A DNA stretch of 64,000 nt from Acanthosepion lycidas (GCA_963932145.1 OZ010573.1:88774663-88838662), one strand, 5' to 3'; counted from the stretch's first letter, positions 11,603 to 22,602 are shown. Notes: generated by a model from the sequence alone, not told the origin. Translations and numbers: made by a program.

Positions 11603-13107
11603 TTATTTATCTAACGTCTCTGGGTCGCCACTTATGACTTTTGCTCGGTGTTGTAAGCAACGGACGATCCCTTTCTTTACGCTGTATGGATGGCGGGACT
11701 TGAAATTGAGGTACTGTCCGGTGAATATCGGTTTACGGTATACGGATGTCTTAAACCCATGATCTGTTGGAGATATTAGAACATCCATGAATGGGAGTGT
11801 GTTGTTACTCTCTTTCTCCATTATGAACTGTATCGAAGGTCTTATTGAGTTCACATGGTCCAGTAGAACCTGGACGTCTACCTGATGTGGCCAGAGTATG
11901 AAGGTGTCATCTACGTACCTTAACCATAGAGTTGGCTTTAGAGATATAGATTCTAATGCCATTTCTTCAAAGTATTCCATGTATATATTCGCCATTGCTG
12001 GTGATAATGGCGAGCCCATTGTTAAGCACTCATCCTGTCGATATATGTGTGATCCCATTCTGAAGTGTGTTGTTTGTGTACAGAAAGTCAACATCTCTAT
12101 CAGATTATGTTTTGGAATACTAGTCTGTTCTTCTGGGGAAGAGTCAGAGGCCAATCTGTCTCTGACTACTGAGAGTGCCTCCTCCGTGGGTACCTTGGTG
12201 AACAAACTCACCACGTTCAAGCCCACCATCTGGTTGGATAGGATGGGAGCATCTTTGATTATTTCCACAGAGTGGGTGGAGTTTCGGACATATGAAGGAG
12301 ACTTTCCGATCAATGGGTCAATTATATCTACAAGGAAGCGACTCAGAGGGTTGTACACAAAGCCTTGGCAACTAACAATCGGCCTGAGCGGAATACCGTC
12401 TTTGTGAATCTTAGGGAGACCGTATATGTGTGGCAGCTTGGTGTAACGCTGCGATAACTGCCTATACGTCTTAGGTGCGAAGTGATCCTTGTTCTTGATT
12501 AGGAACTGTGACAGTTTGCGTCCCGTTTTCATAGTAGGATCCTTTTTCACTTAGTTACCATTGCTAATGAGGTCTTCCAGTTTTCTTGTATAATCTGATT
12601 TGTCCATCACTACAGTCGCATTACCTTTGTCAGCTGGTAGTATGATGATGTTTTCGATCCTCTGTAGGGATCCAATCGCCAGCCTCTCCAGTTTTGTTAT
12701 GTTAGACCTGGGCGGCTTGGCTCTCTCCAAGGTCTGTCTTACTTTCCATCTCAGTTCATCCGCCTGAGCCTGAGGGATGTTCAAGGCCACCTCCTCGACT
12801 CTGGCAATGATGTCCAAGTATGGCACCCGCCTGATGGTTGTGGCGAAGTTGAGACCCTTATTCAATACTGACTCCTCAGAGGTACTCAGCTGATATTTGC
12901 TGATGTTGACTACTGCTTTCACTGGTGGGTGATGGACCTTGTGCGTCACCTTCTGATCTTTCAATATATTTAATTTTTGCACTTGGCGAGCCTTGACTAC
13001 ATCAAATTCATGTCTGAGGGATTTATCAAGGTCATTTTGGATCCTTCTCTGGTCTTCTTCATTAGTAATTCTGTTGAAGAATTCCTCGAGCGTCTGAGAG
13101 ATATGAG
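11603..13107 (-). pseudogene. Penelope-type reverse transcriptase of PLE-A1, inactivated
   Basis: Two frames (12982-12551 and 12550-11603) lie in the same phase, separated by a single TAA at 12551-12553. The open phase continues back to about 13107 without an ATG. RT landmarks: YGLPKIHKDGIPLRPIVS (finger region), LNVVSLFTKVPTEEA (motif A), MGSPLSPAMANIYME (motif B), YVDDTFI (motif C) and LPFMDVLI (motif E). Motif A has Asn where the catalytic Asp is expected; copy 2 keeps Asp. The protein would copy element RNA at a nicked target, but the Asn and the stop make this copy non-functional. Plus-strand frames here (such as 11898-12407) are shadows. Confidence 0.9.
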
Positions 13108-13306
13108 CTTGTAGCTGATGTTATATCCAACGATTGTACTGGATTCAAAGAGTGTGAGTTCAATACCTGGTTAAGGCAGTGGAGAACTTTCAGAGGGAAA
13201 ATTAGCAGGAGATAACTGATAACTGACATCCATCAAATATGGCACGTGGAACGAGAACGGTCTACACCAGTGAGCGAAATAAAGGGTTCAGTTTGAAATT
13301 CCAACC

Positions 13307-13352
13307 ACCTGAAGAAGGCCGGAGCGTACAACGGCCGAAACGTTGTGATAAA
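13307..13352 (+). ncRNA. Hammerhead-like core in PLE-A terminal repeat (degenerate)
   Basis: Reads CTGAAGA, then GGCC, a loop, GGCC, then GAAACG. This is the CUGANGA..stem II..GAAA order of a hammerhead ribozyme. One extra A precedes stem II, and no clean stem I or allowed cleavage base can be drawn, so activity is doubtful. Related cores occur at 54313-54355 (plus), 60809-60855 (plus) and, on the minus strand, near 52335-52375. Confidence 0.35.
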
Positions 13353-13547
13353 TATGGCGACAAAGATGAGGACAATAGTCCGAATAATGTAAACAACTAA
13401 GATTAGTCTTAAATTCTCTGCCAATTCACCGAAGGCCGGAGCGTACAACGGCCGAAACGTTGTGATAAATATGGCGACAAAGATGAGGACAATAGTCCGA
13501 ATAATGTAAACAACTAAGATTAGTCTTAAATTCTCTGCCAATTCACC
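13314..13547. repeat. Perfect 117-bp tandem duplication of a PLE terminal segment
   Basis: Unit 13314-13430 is repeated as 13431-13547, apparently without mismatch. Each begins GAAGGCCGGAGCG and carries GGCCGAAACG, then a block also found at 54327-54400. PLEs often sit as partial tandems joined at their pseudo-LTRs, so this may be a tandem terminal copy. The minus-strand frame 13233-13652 only reflects the duplication. Confidence 0.8.
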
Positions 13548-14815
13548 GACTAACGATTTTATAGAACAAGGGGGACAAATTATTGATTTAAATTCAATTA
13601 ATCTTGAAATGTGATCCTTAATCAAAATCAATGTAAAGAAGCAATATTCCAAATTAATAATTTTTTTAGAAGATTAATGATTCTGCATATTCCAAATCCA
13701 AATAAAGGTCCTTCTTACTCCCGTTGGAGGAACCCCATCCCCGATTGAAGATGTCTTCAAAGCTGTAGCCGTACTCGCTACACTTGGCCAATTGCTAATT
13801 GGTTAGGCTAACCAATAGTTGTCGGTTTTTAATTCAGAGTTATCCTTCTCTTAGAGTGGTTGCCACCAAAGGTCTTAATGTGCCCTCCCATGTACCCTTG
13901 GGGAAGGAGAGATAAAATCATAATTTTTCCAAGTGTATTTGCACGTAAGTGAATGTAAATCGACTGGAATTTGAACTCGGCTCTCCAATTCCTCTATTTG
14001 TGTCGCTATCGATTTTTAGTTGTTCTGATGATCTTTCCTCTCTGGTAACTCGACTTTACGAAGTCAAACGCAGAATTATTTTGGCAGCTAGATCTCATCA
14101 TTTTACAGTTTAAATTTCTAGATGTAACCGTAAGTTGTATGCTAAAATTTTCTTCTCTCAAACTTCTCAATTGTAAAACTCTTTCTGGCGACATGCTTCC
14201 CATTCAACATTGATATTCAGAATTTTAAATGCAATGTCATTCATTATCTCCTGCCTTCTTAATGTTCTGTCCTACAACATTTTTCTTTTTCTGATGTTCT
14301 TTTACACGCAGTAACCCCTTGCGTCTTTATCGTCTTGCTTGAGTGAAATGATTAAAATAAATCCAAACAGTACGTAGACGCAAGTAATTTCTGATTAAAA
14401 CTAAGATTAGTCTTATATTTACCTACTAAGCATTTCATAGAACAAGAAGACATATTAAAGATTTAAATTGAATTAATGTTGAAATGTGTTTGGTCCTTAA
14501 CCAAAATCGATATAAAGACGCAATATTCAAAATTAATAACTTTTTAAATGATTAATGATTCATTATATTACAAATCCAAATAAAGATCCTTCTCACTCCT
14601 GTTGGAGGAACCCCATCCCCGATTGAAGATGTCTTCAGAGCAGTAGCCGTACTCAACACATTTGGCCGATTGCTGATTGGTTAGGCTAACCCATACTTAT
14701 CGATTTTTAATTCAGAGTTACCCTTCTCTTAGACTGGTTGCCACCAAAGGCTATAAGTCAAAATCTGTTCTCCCATTTACCCTTGGGGAAGGAGAGATTA
14801 ATTCGTAACTTTTCC
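13512..14815. repeat. Direct repeat of about 400 bp (13512-13925 and 14398-14815)
   Basis: Both copies start AACTAAGATTAGTCTTA and run through a GGAGGAACCCCATCCCCGAT block to a GTTGCCACCAAAGG block and TTTTCCAAGT.TATTTGC. They differ by scattered substitutions and small indels. A LINE 3' piece lies between them. The right part of each is the reverse of a tRNA-related SINE-like family (see 25990-26260), so these may be two elements of that family in minus orientation. Confidence 0.7.
14075..14345 (+). mobile_element. LINE 3' end fragment (CR1/jockey-like)
   Basis: Plus-strand translation across frameshifts gives RSHHFTV..ISRCNRKLYAKIFFSQTSQL, then a short N-rich tail and a poor terminal repeat. 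The same C-terminal pattern (..R.C..K.YA..FFS.TS.LWNSLP) is seen at 43100-43200 and 58070-58190. It is non-functional. Confidence 0.5.
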
Positions 14816-15960
14816 AAGTATATTTGCTTTGTTCGTGTAGCTATCCATTATATACAATATATGCATATTATGGAAATGTGAATATAGATCTAGCAGTTTA
14901 CTGGAAAAAATAATTTTATTTTTTTTTTATAGATAAAAGAATAGCTTATCGAAAATAAAATGAATCGGAAATACTTAAACAAACAAGTAGAATATTGAAC
15001 AAGAACAATTGGGCTAATTTCGAAATCGAGAAATGTGTTAATATAAAGTGTTCTTACAAAAAACTATATAACAGGCTCAAACCAGATGATCAAAATAAAA
15101 CTCATTTTAAAATGCATAAATATTTTTTTTTATAAATACAGTGTATCAATATTTACTATTGAAACTAAAATATCTAAAATGCAATAACATATTAGATTAC
15201 TGAAAATATTTTCATAATTTTTAAAGATTACTGGGTAGTTAAAATTATATAAAAATGTCGTTATATTATATATAATAATTTTAACAGATGTGTCAACTAT
15301 GGAAATATTTAGATGAACTTCGGTCAATCAATGACTTTGTCACCATGTCAACACCTTAAACATCTAAATTTTTATAGTACTAATTCTTTATATGTTTTTA
15401 TATGCTAAATATTACTGTTTTGTGTAATATGTGAACACATCTATATATGAGCTCTATAAAGCTGATCTTCAATGTGTTAGGACGTTAGAAATCATGGTAC
15501 TCCACAGCTTCCTATTCTATGGAGCTCTTAGTAAATTTTCTTTTACTATATTTTCTATTCCAAGCTCAGGCATCTATTAGTACGTATGTTGAATAAGTGC
15601 TACTAATATTATCACGACTTCCATAAAATGTTAATTTTATATAGTAAATAACTTCTATGCTGTGGGAAAGACGTCATAAATATGATTTAAAATTATAATT
15701 TAAGTTATGCCGTGATAAAAACAAACTGAAGAAAGATTCGAAACAACAATAAAAAATATAGTCAGATATATTCCTGAATATTTTCGGAAAAACAGTCTTT
15801 GATTTAATTAAAGAAAATTAAATTTGCAATCAGAAACCCAAGATGCTAGATACGAATTGAAAATGTCAAAATTAAGTACAGAAGTTTAAATATTCGGCAA
15901 ATATTTTAACTGATGGCGGAGAATTTGACGTCATAATGCAAAGGCTCAATGTGAGAGCAA
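14816..15960. other. AT-rich DNA with no recognised feature
   Basis: Nothing supportable was found: no ORF with family signature, no terminal repeats, only short AT runs. The minus frame 15130-15327 is a low-complexity chance frame. Confidence 0.5.
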
Positions 15961-16094
15961 AACGTTGCCTCCAAAACTAGAACAAAAAAAAGAAACAAAA
16001 CAGAAATATTATTAGAAACAAAGAAATGTGCATCAACCTGCTATGTAATATATCTTCTTCTATATCGAAATATATATTGTCAATTTCTTTACAG

Positions 16095-16179
16095 ATAAAG
16101 AGAACACTTGAGGCAAGAGCGATAGGGAGAAGGATGCGAGTAAGCAATGAGGAAGTTTTAAAGAAATCTAAACGAAACA
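16095..16179 (+). CDS. Possible internal exon (weak)
   Basis: A pyrimidine-rich acceptor (TCAATTTCTTTACAG) precedes 85 bases open in frame 1 and ending at a consensus-like donor GTAAGT (16180-16185). The frame reads a basic, charged stretch (RRMRVSNEEVLKK). No neighbouring exon can be tied to it and no family is recognised. It may be a chance arrangement of splice-like signals. Confidence 0.2.
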
Positions 16180-16219
16180 GTAAGTTCGTTTTAGGATCAA
16201 AGTGTAGTATCTGTGCTTT

Positions 16220-16420
16220 GTGATCATGCGGGCTGGCTTCTGTCGAACTCTCTGATGCAGAGAGGAACTCGGAGGAAGCTTTGCCGAAGGGCAAGGTTTC
16301 CTTCGGGGAGGTAGACAGGACCTGAACCCGTCCAGGCGGGTTCAAAGGTCATATTTTTGGCCGAGCCTACGGGCTCGCGGGCAACCCACATTAAACCGGC
16401 CTTGTGCCACATTTAATCCT
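16220..16420. other. GC-rich island with clustered hairpins
   Basis: In AT-rich surroundings this 200-bp stretch holds several perfect short stems: GAACCCG (16324-16330) with CGGGTTC (16337-16343); GAGCC (16363-16367) with GGCTC (16372-16376); CCGAAGG (16283-16289) with CCTTCGG (16298-16304); and TTTGCC with GGCAAG around 16279-16293. Minus-strand frames (345-bp and 190-bp) run through it but show no family. It may be a structured transcript leader, a SINE head or a DNA-transposon end. Confidence 0.4.
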
Positions 16421-16599
16421 CGTGGGTGGGTTAATAAATACTAGTTATACTTAGAATCAGAAAGACATATTTCTGAGACACAGAATGAGTGGGAAAAGGC
16501 CTTGGAAGGCTCAACATTCACAAGACATAGTGATAAAAATAAACAGTAAGTAATCGGCCTAAGCAGCTTGTGTATAATCATGGCATAAAACATTGCTTA

Positions 16600-17210
16600 G
16601 AATGAAAAATTATAGGATGTTGTGAAGAGCCATGATTGCCAGCATTGTGACTGACACAGCACATACATACATGGTATGATGATAAACTACATCCGACAGC
16701 AAGGCCACTGATCGAGAGATTTTGAAGAGACTTAAAACCACCTCTTAACTGCAGTTGTTCCCAAGTTCTACCTAACCCGGGTTGGTAGCAACTGTCAGGG
16801 ACCCAGCTATGGGCAAATAGTTAAGCCGGAAACCCATGAAAATAGATTTTTGTAGTAGAAGTGACACCAAGGCATTTTCTTAGTAAAGTAATCACGAGCA
16901 ATACATTTTTGTAAAAACAAAAAGAAAATATATTACCAGCAATACATTTTTGAAAAAACATATTACATTTTTGTAAGGAAAAAATGATTACCAACAACAT
17001 TTTTGTAATGAAAAAAATATTACAATACAGTCTGAGATGACAAAGACTTAACAACAATATATTTTTGTAAGAAAAAAATATTACCTGCAATTTATTTTTA
17101 AAGGAAAAATATCAGAAATAAATTTTTATAAAAAAAGATTTTGTAAAGTGAAAAATTGCCAGCAATATATTTTTGTAAAAGAAATTATTAATGCTTCCAA
17201 GAAAATTAAA
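16600..17210 (+). mobile_element. LINE tail with CAGCAAGGCC-type 3' UTR and ATACATTTTTGTAA repeats
   Basis: An eroded C-terminal LINE block (TGTGAAGAGCCATGATTGCC, 16620-16639) is followed by a dispersed module (ACAGCAAGGCC .. CCTCTTAACTGC.GTTGTTCCCA .. ACCCGGGTTGG .. GGGACCCAGCTATGGGC, 16690-16815), then by about a dozen imperfect repeats of ACCAGCAATACATTTTTGTAA up to 17180. The same module plus repeats is at 38868-39190 (plus), and the module alone at 46915-47080 (minus). Association with a LINE is inference. Confidence 0.5.
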
Positions 17211-17519
17211 TTTCGGCATTAAATAAACCGTAAGCAGTTGATATGCCGCTAAACAAACAAAACAAACACCGCACTTAATAAGGAAAGAAGCTTAAACAAA
17301 TTTGATACTCACATAATATAACGAACTTATATAAATAAAGGGTATAAGAAATAGTGGTATCGATTAGAAGACAAATATTCTAAGAGCTACAACGGGATAA
17401 GAAGTTGTGGAGAGACATGTTCTTTCACGTCTTGAACACAGGACAAAAAAGAGTAGGAAGTGAAAACAGTCATTAAAATTCTACTTAAAATACAAAATAT
17501 AAATTAATATTTTGTAAAA

Positions 17520-17960
17520 GCTTATACAGGGTGTGGCAGAAATACGTCCCCATATACCCCCTAGAAATATATCCCGCATAATGGTAAGACATTAGCGAGA
17601 TGAAGACACCGTTGGTACTAATCCTAAACCATTATGTGGGAGGTATTACTGGGTTTTATATGATGCTGGTATTATTATAAGCCTTACGATGTCTGTTGTA
17701 TGAGAGAATCCCTTTTTTTTAACATCGAATGCCGTAACTGATATACTTAGGTACATTTTATAAAAATATAAAAGGCATATATTCAAAACTAATATTTCAA
17801 GTCACGTTTTTTGTGCCAGGCAGGTCTTTAGCCAGTGGACATTATCAAAATATAAACTGTTTCTTTTTTCCGCAAATGTGATTTGCATTGTAATGCACAA
17901 TAAATAACATAGATAAAGATTATGTCTTTTTTTCTGCTGCTTTTGAATTTTAAAATGTCT
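17520..17960. other. Unassigned AT-rich DNA next to Tc1 fragment
   Basis: Begins with ACAGGGTGTGGCAGAAA, which resembles a transposon end, but no partner end was found. Nothing else is recognisable here. Confidence 0.3.
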
Positions 17961-17963
17961 TTC

Positions 17964-18011
<48 letters not shown>

Positions 18012-18015
<4 letters not shown>

Positions 18016-18222
18016 ATTATAAAAGTACTGGATTGGCTTGGCAAGGCCAATTCATTTTTTGTTCACTGAAGACTACACCAATATTTTCTTTCTTTTTCAG
18101 GACATTCAAATTGTTTTGTTGGTTATGCCCAATATTTGTCCAATGGCTGTGATCGATTTTCCTTCATTTCTCAGTTTCAAAATGGCTTGCTTTTCTCCCA
18201 TAGACACCTCTCTTGTCTTCAT
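18012..18222 (-). mobile_element. Tc1-like transposase N-terminus, broken
   Basis: From ATG at 18222 the minus strand reads MKTREVSMGEKQAILKLRN, then GKSITAIGQILGI, before a stop, then continues in another frame with a VLKKKENIGVV stretch. This is the first helix-turn-helix of Tc1-like transposases. The catalytic domain is missing: the frame runs into the (AT)n array at 17967-18010. It is a dead 5' fragment. Confidence 0.65.
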
Positions 18223-18299
18223 ATTAGTTTATCCTTTTTAACAAGAAATGCAGATTTTGCAAAAACCTAGAGTAGTCATTCAGAGCTATTTTAATGTTT

Positions 18300-18425
18300 A
18301 AACAATCAATATAGAAGCCAACACCTAACGAACAAGAAACACGTGTCAGTCACGTGTTCCAATATTTTTCTCACTTTAAAACCGGCTGAATTCAAACAAA
18401 CGGTGGCATATCAAATGTTGCTTAA
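18300..18425 (-). repeat. Decayed PLE-B terminal repeat piece
   Basis: On the minus strand a TTAGGTGTTGGCTTCTATATT block aligns with the CTAAGTGTTGACTTCTATGTT block flanking the hammerhead motifs at 23061-23100 and 33801-33841. An ACACGTG..CACGTGT inverted pair lies at 18340-18358, where those copies carry the ribozyme; the core itself is missing. Confidence 0.4.
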
Positions 18426-18744
18426 ATATTTTATATGTAAATACTAAGAAATAAAAGCTGAAATCCTGGATCATACACATCTTTTGGATCTTAAATACAA
18501 ATGTTTTCAGTGAACAGCAAAAGCAAAGTAATTGGTTTTTACCTTTCTAATACTTTGGGAAGAGACTGTATTTGATAAAGATATCGTTTTGAGGTCATAC
18601 TATATTTTTGGTTAAATGTACTCACTATCTTCGTTCCCAGGTCTCGGTTGGTTTTCTCACACACTACTAAAAGGGTCGGGTGGTTTTCTGCCACCCGTCG
18701 CACGTATTTGTCGCAAGGGTTTCGGGACATAATTATAAGGTGTG

Positions 18745-19335
18745 ATATATCTTAGATAAAAATATTTTGCCACACTTGTGGCGTGCGCGCACGCGCGTGT
18801 GTGTGTATTTAGGCAGCAATCCTTCTTTCATGCAAGTTTCATTGAATATGAAAGACAAGGTGTTTTGATTTAGTTTTTCGTACAATTTCTCATGCGATCA
18901 TTTTTTTTTTCTTTTAAGGGATAAGTTATATAAAAACTGCCCAATTATTCTTTCTTTCCGAGCGCTTTCGGCTATACATTTAGCCATTCTCAAAGTTGAA
19001 ATATATTAACTGTTAACAAGAAATAGATTCTTTTATTATATGTATTCAAAACATGGCTAAGATATTGTGTCCATGTTCATAGTTGATATTATTTAGTGTT
19101 GTTTATTTATTTATTTTTTTTATTAATAAGTCTTCCATTTTTTCTAGCCTTTTTTTTATATGTAGACCGTGCTATTACATTTGTGCTATCAACAAGTATG
19201 TTGCGAATAGGCTCCAGTAGGTCTCCGTGAGCATTTAAATGAGATCTAATCCTCAGAAAAGAAAAAATATTATAAAATCACATGAGAAATTGTATAAAAA
19301 ATAAATCAATGCACCTTGTCTGTCAATAAAATGTG

Positions 19336-19409
<74 letters not shown>

Positions 19410-19783
19410 AGTTAAGTTTCCCCCTCCCCCCTATCCCTCTCTTTACCGTAAGACTCACTTGTATACATTTTCTACAATTCATTTCCGTTTTATTAACCAT
19501 CTAAAGAGGTCAAGTTTTCTGTCACTCCTCCTACTCCAATATAAAACATACTTAAGAGAGATATAACATTAACCCCTCCCTATACTTTATATTGTCTGGT
19601 TAACTACCACTCTCAACCCCCTCTATTAAATTACAAAAATTACACTACCCACCAATTTCTAATCCCATTTTTTTTCTCATTTCGTTGTTGGAAGATTTAC
19701 CTGATGATCCTGAATCCTTAAAAAAGGATTTAGGTGAAATAAATTATCGTAATGGTACATTAAAGTGATTTGTTTTTCATTAC

Positions 19784-19847
<64 letters not shown>

Positions 19848-20390
19848 TCTCGTTACATATATGTGTGTGTGTGTGAATTGCATTGAATATAATAATAAGC
19901 ACAAAAATGAAGATTTGTGTTCAAGAATTTTTTTTCCGATCAGGTTAAACTTTTACGAAGGGGAAATGTCAAACCAATTATTTTGAGATTTTCTACAGCT
20001 TGCCTCTCTACATCCAAATGTCAACATATTGATTTAAGATCCTGTCGTTAAATTCAATTTTCCGTACAAACCATTGATTGGAAATATGACGAAAGAACGG
20101 TAATTTTATTTAGTCGAAATCTTTACAAAAATTGAATAAACGAATCTTAAATCACTTCAACAGCACTAACAATTAAATTGACTTCTATAATGTATTTTTT
20201 ACTGCAATCTGGCCATCTTCTTACAATGCTATAAATTGTGAACGCACAAACAAGTAATATAACAAAGATCAGGAGAAGATAACTCATCACTTTTGATATT
20301 TATGTTTGCCAATTGCCATTTATCTGCAGCCTCAAACTGATGTGATGAAAATAGAAATCCGTGACGCAAAATAGTGGCAATATTCTTCCA
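18745..20390. other. AT-rich DNA with microsatellites, no gene
   Basis: Holds (GT)n near 18780-18806, (CA)n(TA)n at 19334-19407 and (AT)n at 19787-19844. Near 19000-19030 the minus strand has a GGCTA..TAGCCGAAAGC fold similar to PLE terminal motifs. No coding feature is recognised; frames through the arrays are artefacts. Confidence 0.5.
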
Positions 20391-20394
20391 ATTA

Positions 20395-20475
20395 TTAGGT
20401 TGGTGCAAAATTAATGTCGTTTTCTCACATATGTTACTATGTGAGAAAACGACATTAATTTTGGCAACAACCTAA
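20395..20475. mobile_element. Mariner-type MITE (81 bp)
   Basis: Ends TTAGGTTGGTGCAAAATTAA and TTGGCAACAACCTAA are inverted repeats. The interior GTCGTTTTCTCACAT / ATGTGAGAAAACGAC makes it almost a perfect palindrome. TA flanks both sides, as expected for mariner insertion. It has no coding capacity and would need a transposase from elsewhere. Confidence 0.85.
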
Positions 20476-20557
20476 TACAAACGGTGTCTCCTTTTTGTCC
20501 AGTACGTTAAAAGTTACCCTATTTTTAACGTGACATTTCTCTGAGGACGCCTTCTTG

Positions 20558-20800
20558 GACGATCACCCTAGTTAAGCAACGTCTAGCCTCGCATGTTCCG
20601 AGTTGGCTGATCATTGGCTGATATCAGGCGCTTTAAATTAGATGTGCAGGTGGAGTATTGGTCAACAACGATTTCAGAATTGGAAACCAGGTTCGAATTC
20701 CAGTTCCTGCAGAGTACTTTATAATCACTAACTCACAAATGACATTGGGAAAGGTATGTATCCACCTTTTTTTTTACCGCCAGCTATGGATTAAATAGTA
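20558..20800 (+). mobile_element. SINE-like composite with 5S rRNA-like head and tRNA-like B box
   Basis: 20558-20635 reads GATCACCCTAGTTAAGCAAC.., then GCC, GTTGGCTGATCATTGGCTGA and CAGGCGCT. This aligns by eye with the 3' half of 5S rRNA (GATC..AAGTTAAGCAACGTC..GTACTTGGATGGGTGACC..GGTGCTGT). Downstream GGTTCGAATTCCAG (20691-20704) fits a pol III B box, and the tail (TTGGGAAAGGTATGTATCCACC) matches the SINE-like family at 25990-26260. Whether the two parts form one element is inference. Confidence 0.5.
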
Positions 20801-21700
20801 GATCTTGTATCAGTAAAAGTCATTATCGTCTCCAAAACCTTACTTCAATATAAAATTATTTTCTGGCTTCAAATAACATGCTTGATAAACCGTAAAAAAA
20901 AAGAAATCAATATATCAATAAAACTATGATGAAATCAGAAGCAGATTCCACAACTGGATACATATCTCCCTTGGCAATAATATTATCTTTCTATTAGCCT
21001 TTGTGAAACTGCCTTTAAATTGAGGACATGTTAAATCTCCCGTTATCATTTTTGTCCATTTAAGAAGTCAGAACGTAATTTGTCTGGAATAATGCGTCAA
21101 ACTGTATCCTTAAAAAAATGCATTATTATTTTCTTTTGGACAATATTTTTACCAACAATTTTTTAATGAAAGTTAGTCTTTCCTCAAAATAAGCTCGCTA
21201 GTTTTGGTTAAGATACACTGTCTCCATATATCGATTTCACGAGTCATTGTTTGATTGATTAACTGACACACTCCACGTTTTATAATGAGTACATGCAGTA
21301 AAAAAGGTCAGACGAAGGTGGAGTCACTGGGATATAAATAATTCCCTACTTCCGATATTCTTCAAATAAAAATATTTCTGACATTTTTTCTTTTGTTTAA
21401 CCCTTAATTACTAAAATCATGTAATTAAATTGGATCAATAAGTTCAGATCCTAATAAATAACTTTTATGCGAATTTTAATTTAAAATTTCTTCTGCATAA
21501 TACGCAAGCTATATGATTATTACTTGCCATGGGATTCAGTGCACTGACAAGTTTTCTCTTGTCAATGCACTTATCAGCAGCGTCTAATAAAAAAAAAAGA
21601 CGAAAATAAATCAGTCATGCGTAAAATATTTTTTATTCAGATAATGCTGACCGTCAAATTTACGTCAACCGTGTAGCCATGCGTTTTTGACGAGGTTCGT
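20800..21700. other. Unassigned AT-rich DNA
   Basis: No gene, repeat family or structured element was supportable in this stretch. Confidence 0.5.
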
Positions 21701-22130
21701 CGATCTTTGTTGTTATTCTCGCGAGAATCTTCTCTGTGCCATTTCTTTACAAATTTTGGATGATTGTGGCTCTCCTCGACTTCGTGTTCTTTGCAGCACT
21801 TAGTAATTTTTTTTCATGCTATCTGTCCTAATCCCTGTTCTTCCAAATATCTAGAAAATGTCGTTAAGTAGGATATACACTACTTTCCTCTATCGCTCTC
21901 GTCTTCAATATGGTCTCTGAGTGTCAATCCCTCTTTTCTCATTATGCACCTTAAAAATTTCAGTTCTCGTTTTCAGATCCTATACGTAAGTCCCATTTTC
22001 GTTTCCATTTGTTTCTAAAACGTCTTCGTTTCTCACATGTCAATTCTATCGTACTCTAAGCATCCTTTCAAATATCATCTCTCTTCTTCAACTGTGAAGA
22101 GATTGTCTAGCATTCACTGATATATATAGG
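21700..22130 (-). mobile_element. RTE-type LINE C-terminal fragment
   Basis: Minus-strand reading shows the order METKMGLTYRI..KRELKFLRCIMRKEGLTLRDHIE..RDRGK across stops. This pattern (a METKRKL..KRQLKFLGHMMRKEGLE..GKRDRG-type stretch) is the far C-terminus of a common LINE type. Related fragments are at 28600-29060 (plus), 62700-63070 and 63380-63480 (minus). It is non-functional. Confidence 0.55.
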
Positions 22131-22375
22131 ATGGCTAATATTTCAGTACTCTTTTATTTGATTCTAACTAAATTTTCCTGTTTCGTAATATTTTCCTTCG
22201 CTTTGGGAAGGCATGTTTTGCTATGCGTGTGTACCTTTGGATTTCAATGCTTTCATTTGCAGTCATATGTTAAACACTTTCTAAGTTTTTTAATATCTTA
22301 TCCATTTCATGTATATCTGTCATTTCGTTCTTGACAAGTAAGAATACATTTCAGACGGTTTACTCCCACCTGATG

Positions 22376-22402
22376 AGATGCTATGATATGCATCGAAACA
22401 CG
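22376..22402 (+). ncRNA. Hammerhead-like core (CTGATGAG..CGAAAC)
   Basis: Reads CTGATGAGATGC, an 8-base loop, then GCATCGAAACACGTGTG. The conserved CUGAUGA, a perfect GAUGC/GCAUC stem II and GAAA are present. Stem III could be ACA/UGU, but the cleavage position is then G rather than A, C or U, and no stem I pairs. It is probably an inactive relic. Confidence 0.4.
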
Positions 22403-22535
22403 TGTGCATTTATGTAGCGATTTAAAATATGTCCTAATGTAATACACTATAATAAAGAATTGTATTGATTACTTTTTCAGCTTTTGACAAATAATGTCTT
22501 TTCCAAAAGTTTGATATTTTTTTAATTATATCAAA

Positions 22536-22602
<67 letters not shown>

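Larger units (their letters stand above)
10694..13260 (-). mobile_element. Penelope-like element PLE-A1 with inverted terminal repeats
   Basis: Minus-strand element: RT region (about 13107-11603), a GIY-YIG-like region (11341-11147) and 3' sequence to about 10694. The outer blocks 10703-10822 and 13140-13240 are inverted copies of one another. The left one reads CAGTTATCAGTTATCTCCTG.. and the right one CAGGAGATAACTGATAACTG.., with matching CACACTCTTTG/CAAAGAGTGTG. Inverted or partial pseudo-LTRs are typical of Penelope-like elements. A second copy of the same family is at 52296-54410. This copy is dead: it has an in-frame stop, a substituted catalytic residue and a frameshifted C-terminus. 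Confidence 0.85.

Noticed and set aside
11898-12407. 169-codon plus frame over PLE-A1
   Set aside because: Antisense shadow of the RT; the same shadow appears over PLE-A2 (52685-53155 minus).
22376-22402. Calling this hammerhead core an active ribozyme
   Set aside because: The cleavage position is G and no stem I pairs, so only a relic is supported.
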